This document shows, piece by piece, positions 50,201 through 57,576 of a stretch of DNA of 64,000 nt. This DNA comes from Puffinus mauretanicus (taxonomy: Eukaryota; Chordata; Aves; Procellariiformes; Procellariidae): NCBI GenBank assembly GCA_023333565.1, contig JAJKFH010003680.1, positions 1,798,001 to 1,862,000 on the forward strand, written 5' to 3'. Within the stretch, counting starts at the first letter, position 1, and each line of letters begins with the position of its first letter. The position numbers and the translations under genes were made by a program. The notes beneath the pieces were generated by a model, which was not told where the DNA came from, did no database searches, and saw nothing but the letters and a program-made list of their open reading frames with translations.

Positions 50201-51980
50201 CAGTGTCCATATGTAATACTACTGCTGCTTGTCACAGGTACTGGGAAGCAAAGTGAGTGAGTGCAGGACCTCCACTCCTGAGCACCCTTTGGGATTTTTC
50301 TGCTGCAATATCTGTTGTTAAGAAGGTCCCTTAATAGGACTGTGCTCGCAAAATTGCATTTCTGCCAGAGAATTTCTGTTTAAAACAAAAAAGAAACAAG
50401 CAAAAACCACACATCAAAATCTTGGCCTAAAAAGCCTCTTGAAAGCAGGACAACAAAGCACATGGCACTTCAGAAAGCTGAGCAAGCTGCCTAGAGAAGC
50501 CCTCGGTGCCACTGGCCATAGATGTGCTTTTACAAGTGTTTTTCTTCTTTTAGAAAAAACTGTGTGAACATCCTGATCACAACCACCCAACTGGTGCCAG
50601 CTCTTGCCAAAGTTCTGCTCTATGGATTGGGAGAGGTGTTTCCCATCGAAAATATTTATAGTGCTACAAAAATAGGTAAGGGGTTGTGCTGAGTACCTGG
50701 CACTGAGACATCTGCTGCAGGTTAGCTGGGATTTTTACACAGGAAATACAATTTCTGCAGCTGAGCAGCCCCCGAGGCTGCTGTGGTCCAGCTGGCCATA
50801 TAATGATGGCTTCTGGCCTCACAAGCTGAACTGGGTGTTACCCCTTTCCCAGTAAGACAAGAATGTGTTTCTGTACTGGGAAGAAGGGACGTGCTCAGGC
50901 TTCTGTTACTCTCTGCCTAAGGCTCATTGTACTGGGATTGTCTCTTGGCAGGTAAAGAGAGCTGTTTTGAGAGGATCGTGTCACGATTTGGAAAGAAAGT
51001 CACCTATGTGGTAATTGGAGATGGGCGTGACGAAGAGGTTGCAGCTAAGCAGGTGGGTTCCTGACTCTGCAGAGGTGGGATGTAGGTAGATGCAAAGGGA
51101 AGTTACTGCAGCAGTCTTTTTCTGCAGGGACTCTTTTTCCAGGGCTGAACTCTTCAGGCCAGGGGCAGCCAGGAGGAAACTTTGCCTTTGATGCAAGAGA
51201 TCTTTCACTACGTTAAGATGGGGAGTTTACTGGCTCCTTGGGGTTTAAAGTTTCTGGTTTACTCTTGTTTAGGATTGCGTATAACATTGTCCCTGTAAAA
51301 GAGTATCTTGGTGTGGCATGTCTTGATCGTAGCGTGCAGCTATCAGTTAGGATAATGCAGTTTCTCAGAAGCACAGAGAGAGTCAGGACTCGGTTGCCAG
51401 CAGTCAGATCAATACATGGCATCTACCACTAGTCTGAATTACAAACAAGGAGCAAACAGTTTGGTTGATTGGGACAGGCCTGAACAGGTGATTCAGACAT
51501 GCTAATGGAAGGCAGTGAAGTGCACAGATTACTGTCAGGACATCGTCTCTGCATGCTTCGCACTGTCTGCCACGTGCCACAGTTGTCATCTACGCAGGTT
51601 CCCTGGGAGCCTGGAAGGGCTTTCCTGGGTGAAGCAGCAGCTCACAGTCGAGCGCTGAGGTTTCCATCATGAGCGTGCAAAGCAGCTGATCATCAGTGCT
51701 GGTGCCCATCATAAACAGATGTGCAGATAAGATAGGCTTCAGATACCGATGTGCGCATGGCTGAGGTCCTTCCTGAACATGGTACGAGACAGTGCCGTCA
51801 CAAATGCTGTATTGCACAACCCTACAGGTGTACCTTGACTGCTTCACCTAGCTGTAAAATCACTCCGATAAACCTGACTTTGTCATCTCTCTGTTACAGC
51901 ACAACATGCCTTTCTGGAGGATCACAAATCACGCGGATCTCGTGTCCCTTCACCAAGCCCTCGAGTTAGACTTCCTGTAA
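14246..51980 (+). CDS. EYA3: EYA3, eyes absent homolog 3 (17 coding exons)
   Basis: Transcriptional co-activator and Mg-dependent protein-tyrosine phosphatase of the haloacid-dehalogenase superfamily. It partners SIX homeodomain proteins and dephosphorylates the C-terminal tyrosine of histone H2AX. Seventeen exons joined by hand give 1725 nt (574 residues), the family's usual length, with GT-AG borders and consistent phase throughout. Residues 1-304 form the divergent Tyr/Ser/Thr/Pro-rich transactivation region, with a basic patch at about 286-292. Residues 305-574 are the conserved EYA domain: DLDET with nucleophile D310 and general acid D312, the ITTTQ block (482-486) and GDGRDEE (537-543), and the C-terminus DFL. 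EYA3 is chosen over EYA1/2/4 by the N-terminus [11 protein letters not shown], by the exon 9 sequence, and by XKR8 and SMPDL3B next door. Nothing is broken. Confidence 0.97.
14279..20484 (+). other. EYA3 intron 1 (of the coding part)
   Basis: AT-rich intron without recognised repeats apart from low complexity: a T/C then A tract at 17045-17077 and a T/G-rich stretch at 18301-18360. A 210-codon antisense open frame (19179-18547) lies here; it resembles nothing I know. Confidence 0.8.
20485..20528 (+). CDS. EYA3: EYA3 coding exon 2
   Basis: Small 44-nt exon between 'ctttgcag' and GTACAT. It encodes residues 12-26, beginning VKKAKMQES as in other EYA3 proteins, and leaves two bases of a split serine codon. 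Confidence 0.93.
20529..23540 (+). other. EYA3 intron 2
   Basis: No gene or clear repeat seen. A GC-richer part (about 22320-22740) carries overlapping open frames on both strands, which marks base composition rather than coding. Confidence 0.75.
23541..23620 (+). CDS. EYA3: EYA3 coding exon 3
   Basis: Eighty nt between 'gtcctggcag' and GTAAGT. Residues 26-53, containing [10 protein letters not shown] and SNLPMS, diagnostic of EYA3. It enters with two codon bases pending and exits with one (isoleucine split with exon 4). Confidence 0.95.
23621..26337 (+). other. EYA3 intron 3
   Basis: Non-coding. Contains an A/C-rich low-complexity patch at about 24522-24552. No gene or repeat family recognised in the rest. 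Confidence 0.75.
26338..26404 (+). CDS. EYA3: EYA3 coding exon 4
   Basis: Sixty-seven nt between 'tttttttttccag' and GTAAGT. Residues 53-75, [19 protein letters not shown] followed by YSAK, identical in pattern to the EYA3 family. The terminal lysine codon is split with exon 5. Confidence 0.96.
26405..27211 (+). other. EYA3 intron 4
   Basis: About 0.8 kb of non-coding sequence. Nothing recognised. Confidence 0.75.
27212..27354 (+). CDS. EYA3: EYA3 coding exon 5
   Basis: One hundred forty-three nt between 'tttttaataag' and GTAAGA. Residues 75-123, a Tyr/Gln/Pro-rich part of the transactivation region beginning with [13 protein letters not shown] and ending in PPFG. The glycine is split with exon 6. 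Confidence 0.96.
29038..29081. repeat. Tandem duplication, 22-bp unit, two copies
   Basis: The unit 'gggctgttttattagcaact' plus two bases occurs twice back to back (29038-29059 and 29060-29081) with a difference only in the last base. A recent local duplication in intron 5. Confidence 0.9.
29826..29940. repeat. G/T-rich low-complexity tract
   Basis: Runs of G, a T9-T10 run, a short GT repeat (about 29862-29873) and GGT-rich triplets. Simple sequence only. Confidence 0.75.
31504..32081 (-). mobile_element. Solo LTR of an endogenous retrovirus (ERVL-like), minus strand
   Basis: A 578-bp element with matching termini (TGTCGTGG at the left, CCAGGACA at the right, an imperfect inverted repeat with TG...CA ends). 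It is flanked by the perfect 5-bp duplication AACAG (31499-31503 and 32082-32086). Read on the minus strand it has a TATA-like box (GCATATAAGG, 31827-31818) and an ATTAAA signal (31638-31633). There is no internal retroviral region on either side, so it is a solo LTR left by recombination. The family is one I know to be common in bird genomes; a 5-bp duplication fits class III (ERVL-type) elements. The intact duplication suggests a fairly young insertion. Confidence 0.9.
33205..33246. repeat. Perfect 21-bp tandem duplication
   Basis: The 21-bp unit beginning 'gcagaaattaaagatttt' occurs twice without mismatch (33205-33225 and 33226-33246), 113 bases before the exon 6 acceptor. Confidence 0.95.
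33359..33496 (+). CDS. EYA3: EYA3 coding exon 6
   Basis: One hundred thirty-eight nt between 'ctgattcag' and GTAACT. Residues 123-169, including [17 protein letters not shown] and the [16 protein letters not shown] block. It is symmetric (one codon base pending at each end), so skipping would keep the frame. Cysteine and glutamate replace the usual proline and glutamine just before the donor. Confidence 0.96.
33848..33888. repeat. Poly-T followed by (CA)12 microsatellite
   Basis: Thirteen T (33848-33860), four bases, then twelve CA units (33865-33888). Likely polymorphic in length. Confidence 0.95.
34209..34830 (-). repeat. CR1 LINE 3' end, minus strand
   Basis: Begins with 'catagaat', the reverse complement of the CR1 3'-terminal octamer, and continues through the reversed CR1 3'UTR and ORF2 end. 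Typical phrases are 'tctcctgctcacgga', 'ttctccaggctggaca', and 'ccgtatccagatgtggtcta' near 34671. It is truncated at its 5' side, which is usual for CR1. The right boundary is approximate. Confidence 0.85.
38067..38149 (+). CDS. EYA3: EYA3 coding exon 7
   Basis: Eighty-three nt between 'aattttacag' and GTAAAA. Residues 169-196, Ser/Thr-rich ([17 protein letters not shown] and on to VASISQ), ending in phase 0. Confidence 0.95.
38150..39626 (+). other. EYA3 intron 7
   Basis: Non-coding, about 1.5 kb, with a short A/C-rich patch near 38556-38582. Nothing else recognised. Confidence 0.75.
39627..39810 (+). CDS. EYA3: EYA3 coding exon 8
   Basis: One hundred eighty-four nt between 'cctctaacag' and GTAATG. 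Residues 197-258, opening [18 protein letters not shown], a Tyr-rich segment of the transactivation region, then a Thr-rich stretch. The glycine codon is split with exon 9. Confidence 0.96.
39811..42699 (+). other. EYA3 intron 8
   Basis: Contains an old plus-strand LTR (40826 to about 41230) and two closely spaced poly-T runs at 41888-41916. No gene seen otherwise. Confidence 0.78.
40826..41230 (+). mobile_element. Older solo LTR, same family as 31504-32081, plus strand
   Basis: Starts with 'tgtcctgggtctggccagga' and runs through the family's recognisable middle: 'gtgctgtgttttggattt' near 40879, 'gttgataacacac' near 40911, the 'gggacagctgacctgagctg' block near 41037, and a degenerate TATA region 'actatataatgtcat' near 41075. 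The 3' end is eroded beyond about 41230, and no target duplication is visible. Divergence is clearly greater than in the 31504 copy, so it is older. Confidence 0.8.
42700..42839 (+). CDS. EYA3: EYA3 coding exon 9
   Basis: One hundred forty nt between 'ttctttcttctag' and GTAAGT. Residues 258-304. It carries a basic cluster GKNRGKRK (285-292), a plausible nuclear-localisation signal, then the acidic SSQDSELE that leads into the catalytic EYA domain. Ends in phase 0. Confidence 0.96.
42945..43415 (-). repeat. CR1 LINE 3' end, minus strand
   Basis: A reversed CR1 3'UTR and ORF2 terminus. The start resembles the decayed terminal octamer, followed by 'ttggattggaacggaccttt' and 'gggcagcctgttccagtgtt'. 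The minus-strand frame 43387-43151 still reads [14 protein letters not shown] and [11 protein letters not shown], the conserved C-terminal end of CR1 ORF2. It is better preserved than the other CR1 copies here. Confidence 0.93.
43500..44340 (-). repeat. CR1 LINE 3' end, minus strand, second copy
   Basis: Starts 'ggaatcatagtggtgtc', a decayed terminal octamer, then the reversed 3'UTR ('cctcctgctcagagcagggc', 'tgagtcttgagaacctccaa'). It continues into ORF2, with 'gctgctggctcgtactg' near 44087 and 'cccagttctcaagtttatca' near 44217. It is more degraded than the neighbouring copy. The right boundary is approximate. Confidence 0.85.
44677..44760 (+). CDS. EYA3: EYA3 coding exon 10 (catalytic nucleophile)
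   Basis: Eighty-four nt between 'ctctacgcag' and GTAATA, phase 0 at both ends. Residues 305-332, [18 protein letters not shown] and on to YGK. DLDET is HAD motif I: D310 is the nucleophile and D312 the general acid; both are intact. Confidence 0.98.
44761..45369 (+). other. EYA3 intron 10
   Basis: Short AT-rich intron; nothing recognised. Confidence 0.8.
45370..45459 (+). CDS. EYA3: EYA3 coding exon 11
   Basis: Ninety nt between 'gttttgctag' and GTACAT, phase 0 at both ends. Residues 333-362, [18 protein letters not shown] and on to FFNDLE, part of the helical cap of the EYA domain. Confidence 0.97.
45460..47304 (+). other. EYA3 intron 11
   Basis: Non-coding. A CAAA/CCAAA-rich low-complexity patch lies at about 46551-46610. 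No repeat family otherwise recognised. Confidence 0.75.
47305..47363 (+). CDS. EYA3: EYA3 coding exon 12
   Basis: Fifty-nine nt between 'tttcttaaacag' and a weak donor GTGGTG (exon end AAG). Residues 363-382, [19 protein letters not shown], matching EYA3 closely. The serine codon is split with exon 13. Its length is not a multiple of three, so skipping would shift the frame. Confidence 0.95.
47364..48267 (+). other. EYA3 intron 12
   Basis: Non-coding; nothing recognised. Confidence 0.75.
48268..48428 (+). CDS. EYA3: EYA3 coding exon 13
   Basis: One hundred sixty-one nt between 'cttttctgaaatag' and GTGAGT. Residues 382-436: a Gly/Ser/Asn-rich loop, then [20 protein letters not shown], a highly conserved EYA-domain segment. 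The glycine codon is split with exon 14. Confidence 0.97.
48429..50007 (+). other. EYA3 intron 13
   Basis: Non-coding. Contains three imperfect 'ggggattaaa'-like copies (about 49572-49622). The last 300 bases are open in frame with exon 14, which I take as chance. Confidence 0.75.
50008..50122 (+). CDS. EYA3: EYA3 coding exon 14
   Basis: One hundred fifteen nt between 'gcttgccttccag' and GTATGG. Residues 436-474, [18 protein letters not shown] followed by [19 protein letters not shown]. The arginine codon is split with exon 15. Confidence 0.97.
50123..50553 (+). other. EYA3 intron 14
   Basis: Short intron, nothing recognised. Confidence 0.8.
50554..50675 (+). CDS. EYA3: EYA3 coding exon 15 (HAD motif II)
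   Basis: One hundred twenty-two nt between 'tcttcttttag' and GTAAGG. Residues 474-515. [12 protein letters not shown] contains the threonine-bearing HAD motif II; YSATKIG follows near the exon end. The glycine codon is split with exon 16. Confidence 0.97.
50952..51052 (+). CDS. EYA3: EYA3 coding exon 16 (HAD motif IV)
   Basis: One hundred one nt between 'gtctcttggcag' and GTGGGT. Residues 515-548: [15 protein letters not shown], then [10 protein letters not shown], the Mg-binding acidic motif (D538, D541, E542 region). Ends in phase 0. Confidence 0.97.
51053..51899 (+). other. EYA3 intron 16
   Basis: Non-coding, about 0.85 kb; nothing recognised. Confidence 0.8.
51900..51980 (+). CDS. EYA3: EYA3 coding exon 17 and stop
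   Basis: Begins after 'ctctctgttacag'. Residues 549-574, [18 protein letters not shown] and on to LELDFL, then TAA at 51978-51980. This is the invariant C-terminus of EYA proteins, so the gene is complete at its 3' end. Confidence 0.98.
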   Translation, partial: HNMPFWRITNHADLVSLHQALELDFL

Positions 51981-53704
51981 GAAGTTGGAGCAAAGGCATG
52001 ACTGCAGCTCCTGCAAGCCCTCTCCATCGCTGGGGAGGCAGAAATCTCATACATTTGGGGACTCACTTTTCAGCTTGATGAAGAAAACATACCTAATGCA
52101 AACTGTACAGTAGAACATGACACCAGGTCATTTCTTCAGGAGCACAGGTCCTGCCAAGTACAAAGGTGTCCTATAAAGAAGCACTAGACTCAGCAGAGCT
52201 AGAGCTTGTCTGAAGAGACTTACAGAAGCCAGCTGAATTCCTCTAGCAGGTAGTCTCCAGAGGGAGGTGGTGATACAACAGCAGAAGTATTTGTAAGAGC
52301 CTTCTCCTTTCTATTCAGCTTAGTTGTAGAACCCAAGTAAACACAAAACCTTATTTTTATAGAAAAATACTGATGGCAGAGCTGAACCTCCCTTGTTTCA
52401 CAAAGCCGGAGAGAGCTATGCTTTTTTTCCATAGGAAATATTAATGAAAATGTCAAAAATACCTCTATTGCTGTGAAATATGTCCTTTCTCCCTCCCTGG
52501 GTGTTCAAAGCAGTTAATTTATTACAATGTCCTTATGTTATTTCCTCAACGTGGGATTACTGGAAAATAGAAAGATAAGGGAATGTTTCTGGGATACATG
52601 GTTCCTTGTAGAGGAAAGTGGTGGTGTTCTGAGTTGATCCCAGTGGCTTCTAATCAATGCATGCACAAGCCCTGTTAACAAGCAGGAAATCATTGGATTC
52701 CAGCTATCCATGACCCAGACTGTAGATCCCACAGATTTTCCCTCTAAAGGAAAACAGAACGCCTATGAACGTTAGACAGAGCACACCACTATTGCAGACT
52801 GCTCAGATGTGAACAGAGTCCTCGTGTGGACTAGGAATAATTTGAGAGAACTAAATCCTCATGAATGTTACAAAGAAGGGTATGGTTATTAACCTTCACC
52901 TCTGCTTTCCTGACTCCATTTGTGAGAGTAAGTTCCTTTTAGTAGAATCAGATTCAATTTTCTTGTATTCTTCTTTGCATTAGCCTAACTACATAGAAAC
53001 AAAACCTTTGTTAAGAGGGACTTAATTTTCTAAGACACTGTGACTTGGCAGCCTGGAGCACACTGTCCTTGGGGGTGATGGTTACGCTGATTTTTCTGCT
53101 GCCATCTCAGAAAAAAAGTCTGGAGTCAGTGACCTGCAGTACCACTAGCCAGAAGTAGCCAGCTGGAGACTGGGGGCTGGCACGGGGTGCTGGTTTTGTG
53201 CCAGGTCAGGCTGTGTTCGGTGGTATCTGCCTCCTCCCTGTACCCCGATGGCACCAAATCAGCAGGTGCCTGGGTTTCTGCTCAGAGGACAGATGTCTGC
53301 TGCGCCCCACCGCATGCCTCTGCTGCTCCTGCTGAGCCGAACACCGCAGCTGCACCCAAACCCCTCCAGATCTCTGGTCTCCAGCCCAGCGTCACCTGTC
53401 TGGGACTCACGGGACTGGTCTGAAAGCATGTTGCTTCAGGGAGGACGCTGACCTGCTCAGACTGTGCCCACAGAAGCAGGCGATGTGTTTGCTGCAGTCC
53501 TTCCATGGCATTAATTACTGAGGAGTAATTTCCATCAGTGCTGGGGGAGTTGCTGGGCCAGCTCTGCACACACTGCGGTGCCCCAGCAGTGTTCCTGTGC
53601 CAGCTCCGGTCACCACCGTGGAGGAGATGCCTAGAGCGAGGGGTTTGGACTGGACACAGAGGTCTGTTTCACATGTTCCTAGCTCCAGTTTTGGTTTTTA
53701 ATTT

Positions 53705-53722
53705 AAAAAAAAAAAAAAAAAA
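53705..53722. repeat. A18 homopolymer in EYA3 3'UTR
   Basis: Eighteen A in a row, probably a length-variable site and possible internal priming site for oligo-dT. Confidence 0.95.
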
Positions 53723-54965
53723 TCAGAGGAGTTTCTCTTTCTCCAGGGTGGTCACAGGAGTTGGGATAAGTCTGCTTTCCATCCAGCTCTTTACTAGGTG
53801 TTGGCCTTGTGCTCTGATCTCAGGTGGACGCTCTGGGTCTGCATGTTTCCCCATGAACACTGCTTCAGGAGCATGCCATCTGTGTAGAAGCCGCTGCCTG
53901 TGAGTAACGTGGCCTCTCACCCCCTTAGAAAAATCCGAGGAGCCAATTTCTGCCGTGGGTGTTCCTGAGCAGCTCGGTGAGGGGATGTCTTTTGGCTGCA
54001 CTGATGGCTGCCGCTCTGCTCGCAGCTGCTGGCCCAGCAGAGCCCCCGCAGCAAGCTGGGGACGTGTTGTGTGTAGTGCTCGGCAGCAGGGTTTGAAGAG
54101 GAGCAGGAGCAGGAGCCCACGGGGAATGTTCTCCCATCTGCCGTGTACACGAGGTGAAGTGCTCAGGGGAGGTACCAGGTGTTCCCACGAAGCTGGGCGA
54201 GCCTGTGTAGGTCTGTGCTGGTGTTTCACAGCAGCGTGGGCCCCATGCAGAGCAGGGAGAGATGCTACAGGGCTACAGCTCCATTACTGCTGGGTCCGTA
54301 AAGAGTCCAGTTCATCTGGGGTCTCTGTGAAGTGTTGTTACTGCACCAGCCGGAGCAGCCTGGTGGGAAGTGAGCCATGCTGAGAAGCAGGCCCATTGCT
54401 CCCAGGGTCTGAAGTGTTACCAGAAGATCAGGACTTACTTGCAGTCACAGAAGAGTCTGTGCTGGATCCTGAACATCTCTCTGCGGGTCCCCAGCCCATT
54501 CAAAGGTCTCCTGTAAGCGGGCTTGGGAGATGTCCCAGCCTGTGAAACAGCCTGTTTGGAGCACATCTCATACTCCGGCTGGCTGAACTTTGGGATTAAA
54601 ACCTGTGCCTTAACCTCCCACCATCCGGCGTGGCTGAGCGGCCCATTTGCTTCACTGACATCCAAAGCAGCTTGCAGGAGAGCTGTGCTGGCCTGTGCTG
54701 GGAGGTGGGATGTGTTTTGCCCAGGCACTCGCAGCGAGTGCTGGACCCAAGGTACCAAGCAGCCCGGCAGCTGGCTGGCTTTGCTTTGTGTTTGTTTACT
54801 TTAAAATGTTTTAAGGAAATTTTAAGATGTTGGCAAAATTTTAGCTGAGTGTGGAACTCTTGCAGCCAGTGACATTTCATACTGATATTTATACGATGTT
54901 TTCTTGAATGTATGTAAAGTACTTTTATAATAGGAGGTTGATGGTACATTTCTGTGTTTATGTTT

Positions 54966-54971
54966 AATAAA
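54966..54971 (+). terminator. EYA3 polyadenylation signal AATAAA
   Basis: Canonical hexamer followed within 60 bases by T- and GT-rich sequence. It is the first AATAAA in an appropriate position after the EYA3 stop and the likely main 3' end. Confidence 0.75.
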
Positions 54972-55469
54972 GGTTGACCTGGCTATTTTATTTTTTCCTC
55001 TGCTGGCTGAATTTAAGACTTTCCCTGTCTCTTGTGTGGCAGGAACAGCATCTCTATCCAAGCATTGATTTTCTTTTGTCTCTGTGCTCTCCCGTTACCC
55101 CTGACCTGGCTGTAGCTGAACTGATGACGAACCCGAATGCCTGAATGACAGCCAGCCTGCGGGCCCGAGGTGCTGAGGCTGAGCCTGCCTTGGTGCTCCC
55201 AGCCTCCCCTCCAGCTTCACCGCAGCTGTGGAGGCTTTAAAAAACCACCTGGTCCACTAATATTTGCTGCCTCCAAGAGCCCTGGGGGAGATGTCTGTGC
55301 TGGTGCTCACGGAAAGCAGCAGGACCCCTGGAGCCCGCAGCAGCCCTTGCCGCGCTACCGACCCTTGGCAGTGGGAGAGGGGTGAGCCCCAAGTGCTGCC
55401 GGTTGCAGAGCCTTTGCCCGTTCGAGGTCTCTGTAATGGGAACTGTCCTATGAACTGGAAAAAAAAAAA

Positions 55470-55484
55470 AATAAAGTCTTTATT
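55470..55484. terminator. Opposed polyadenylation signals in a near-palindrome
   Basis: The 15 bases AATAAAGTCTTTATT give AATAAA on the plus strand (55470-55475) and AATAAA on the minus strand (55484-55479), symmetric but for the central base. It can serve as a distal end for EYA3 and as an end for XKR8. A run of A precedes it on the plus strand. Confidence 0.6.
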
Positions 55485-56641
55485 TTCTATAGTCACTGCT
55501 TCAGCCTGTTCTCTGACACCCCTGCAGTCAGTTGCTGTCCCCTGCAATGGCCTGGGCTGGGCTCGGTGGCACCTGCGGCCATCAGGGCAATGGTGCCGCA
55601 GGTTGCAGCACAGCCACTGGCACAAGCAGCCACCTGAGACCCCGCTCCCCCGGGGTGTCCTGCGGGAGCCAGCAGTGGAGGTACCGGCTCCTTGGCTCTG
55701 CCGTGGTGCCCAGGGGAGGCACACAGCGCTTGGGTAGTCCCGCACAAACCTTCCCTTCCCTTTTTCTTCAGCACAAGGCCAAAAAACAACCCTCCTCGCA
55801 ACTTCTGCTGTGGTGCCACTGTCCTTGGCCATGGGCTTATCTTGTTGTAGGAACAGCTGTGAAAAAAGCATTTCAGCTACTCCTCCAGCTGCATCCTGCT
55901 GCATCCCCCTGCCCTCCCCTGGTACAGGGGGTCCTCTCCTGGGACAGGGTCCTGCCGGGAGGGTGGGCGACAGCCACGAGGGGAAGGGGCCAAGGGCCAA
56001 CGCTGTGGGCAGCCAGGATGTGCCACAGCTGCTGGCTGGCAACAGCAAAATGAGCCAGGGGCTGTTTTGGGGCCTGCTCGGGTTTCGGTACCAAGCTGGG
56101 GGGCAGCCCTGCCTGGGAAGCAGCGGGTGTCCGTGCCCAGGGGCAGGCACAGCGCCACACTGACCACATCAACAGCCACCTACAGCTGAGAAACCGGTTG
56201 TGGCCAACTCCAGCCTGGTCACGGCATCGGAAGCACTGCCCGGGGTGTGTTGGTGGCAATGCCAGCAAGGGGACCATGCGGTGTCCGTAAGAGCCACGTT
56301 GCGACCGTACACCAGGACACATCCGCTGCCTCCCCAGGAGGACGGGGTCCCATGGTGCTGCTGCACCCTGCCAGCCCCCCTGCCCCAAACAGCATTTGCT
56401 GCTTGAAGGAGAAAAGAAAGGGCTGGGGCAGCAGCAAATGGGTGACCTGCCCAGCCCGGGCCCCAGAGCCCAGCTTCAAGCGTGAAGCTTCAGCTCTGCC
56501 CCTCCTGGCCCGCAGCAAGAAGGGAAAGGCAGGAAGGGACCTGGCAAATGTGGCAAAGGGCAGAACCTGCGGAGAATAATTCTGGAATCGGGAGTTTCGG
56601 CCAAGATAAGACAGGACTTCGGCAATGCTACAAAATCATAA

Positions 56642-56900
56642 ACAAAAAAGGGGGAGATGTGGAGAAGAATTAAGAGGTGGCCTAATGAGCACCAGCTGAT
56701 TCAAGAGCCAAAACAGGTGAAGGGAATTGTGAGCAGACATGTGATAGTTGCCAGAAGGAAGAGATAAGGGAGACGAATCAGGTGAGAGAGTGAGAGGCAA
56801 TGGAGGGAGAGATGGTAGGGCTGCCCTGTTATGATAAAGGCTGTCTATCTGACGCCACAGAACCAACATTTCTGTCCATGGAGAATCCATATTGGAACAT
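56642..56900 (+). mobile_element. Possible retroviral LTR fragment with polypurine tract
   Basis: The purine run 'acaaaaaagggggaga' (56642-56657) is directly followed by 'tgtggagaagaa', which looks like a polypurine tract adjoining the TG start of an LTR. A 'gataaaggctgtct' box near 56834 looks like a polyadenylation region. A plausible CA end falls near 56900. No coding remnant or duplication confirms it, so this is a candidate only. Confidence 0.35.
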
Positions 56901-57279
56901 GCTTCCCTGTTTCTGAAGGGGCAAAGCACTACCACAAGGCAGGGGCACAGCCTCCACGTGCTCTTAGCCTGCACCATCCTGCACCATCCTGGGTTGTGGG
57001 CACCCCACTGCCGCTGCCCGCCCAGGGTGGCCACTTTCCCAGCACGGCAGAGGCCCTGCCTCCTTCCCCATCCATCCCTGAACACGGCGATAACGGGCGA
57101 TCTTTGACCTTAACAACAAAACAGGATAAGTAGGAAAATCCTGGCTGGAAAAAGAAAGATCAGATAGCCGCTGCCAAAGGAGGAACAAGCTCTCCCCCCA
57201 CCCATCTCCCCGAGCAGCAACAGCAGCAGCAGGCACAGAAGAGGCACAAACAGAAAGAACAAACCATTGGTCTTTTTGG

Positions 57280-57281
<2 letters not shown>

Positions 57282-57311
<30 letters not shown>
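57282..57311. repeat. T30 homopolymer
   Basis: Thirty uninterrupted T on the plus strand, about 270 bases downstream of the XKR8 stop codon (A30 in the XKR8 transcript sense). Length is likely variable and assembly there uncertain. Confidence 0.95.
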
Positions 57312-57312
<1 letters not shown>

Positions 57313-57576
57313 TAAAAGCTAATAATAAATAACAAGAGAAGCTGACACAGCAGTGCAGCCACAACATGCTGGACCCGCCACAAACACCGTGGCTCTCCCC
57401 GAGGGCACAGCCATGGGAGCCATGCTGTGCGCCATGGGACTCGCCGGGTGCTTGCACATCACCCCTGGTTTCTGCCAGTCCCTCCAGCTGCCCAAAACAA
57501 CAGCCTGGGGGGTGCAGAACCAGGAGCAGGACTAACAAATCTATCTCCCTGGCAAGTCACTTTGGAGGTGCTGGCC

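Larger units (their letters stand above)
51981..54990 (+). other. EYA3: EYA3 3'UTR (inferred)
   Basis: About 3 kb from the stop codon to just after the AATAAA at 54966. It contains an A18 run (53705-53722). The last 200 bases before the signal are AT-rich with the look of a conserved 3'UTR end. The part 53190-54780 is GC-richer and shows overlapping open frames on both strands that I do not regard as genes. Confidence 0.7.
54991..57576. other. Convergent intergenic region / XKR8 3' flank
   Basis: GC-rich sequence between the convergent EYA3 and XKR8 genes. It contains a paired polyadenylation palindrome (55470-55484), a possible LTR fragment (56642-56900) and a T30 run (57282-57311). Long open frames occur on both strands (for example 56150-55257 on minus), but they overlap one another and resemble no family. 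Part of it must be the XKR8 3'UTR, whose end I cannot fix. Confidence 0.6.

Noticed and set aside
53723..54229. 168-codon minus-strand frame in the EYA3 3'UTR
   Set aside because: Overlapped by other frames on both strands, no domain, no splice or polyadenylation context of its own.
55257..56150. 297-codon minus-strand open frame
   Set aside because: GC-rich DNA with several overlapping frames on both strands, low-complexity Pro/Gly/Arg/Ser composition and no recognisable domain.
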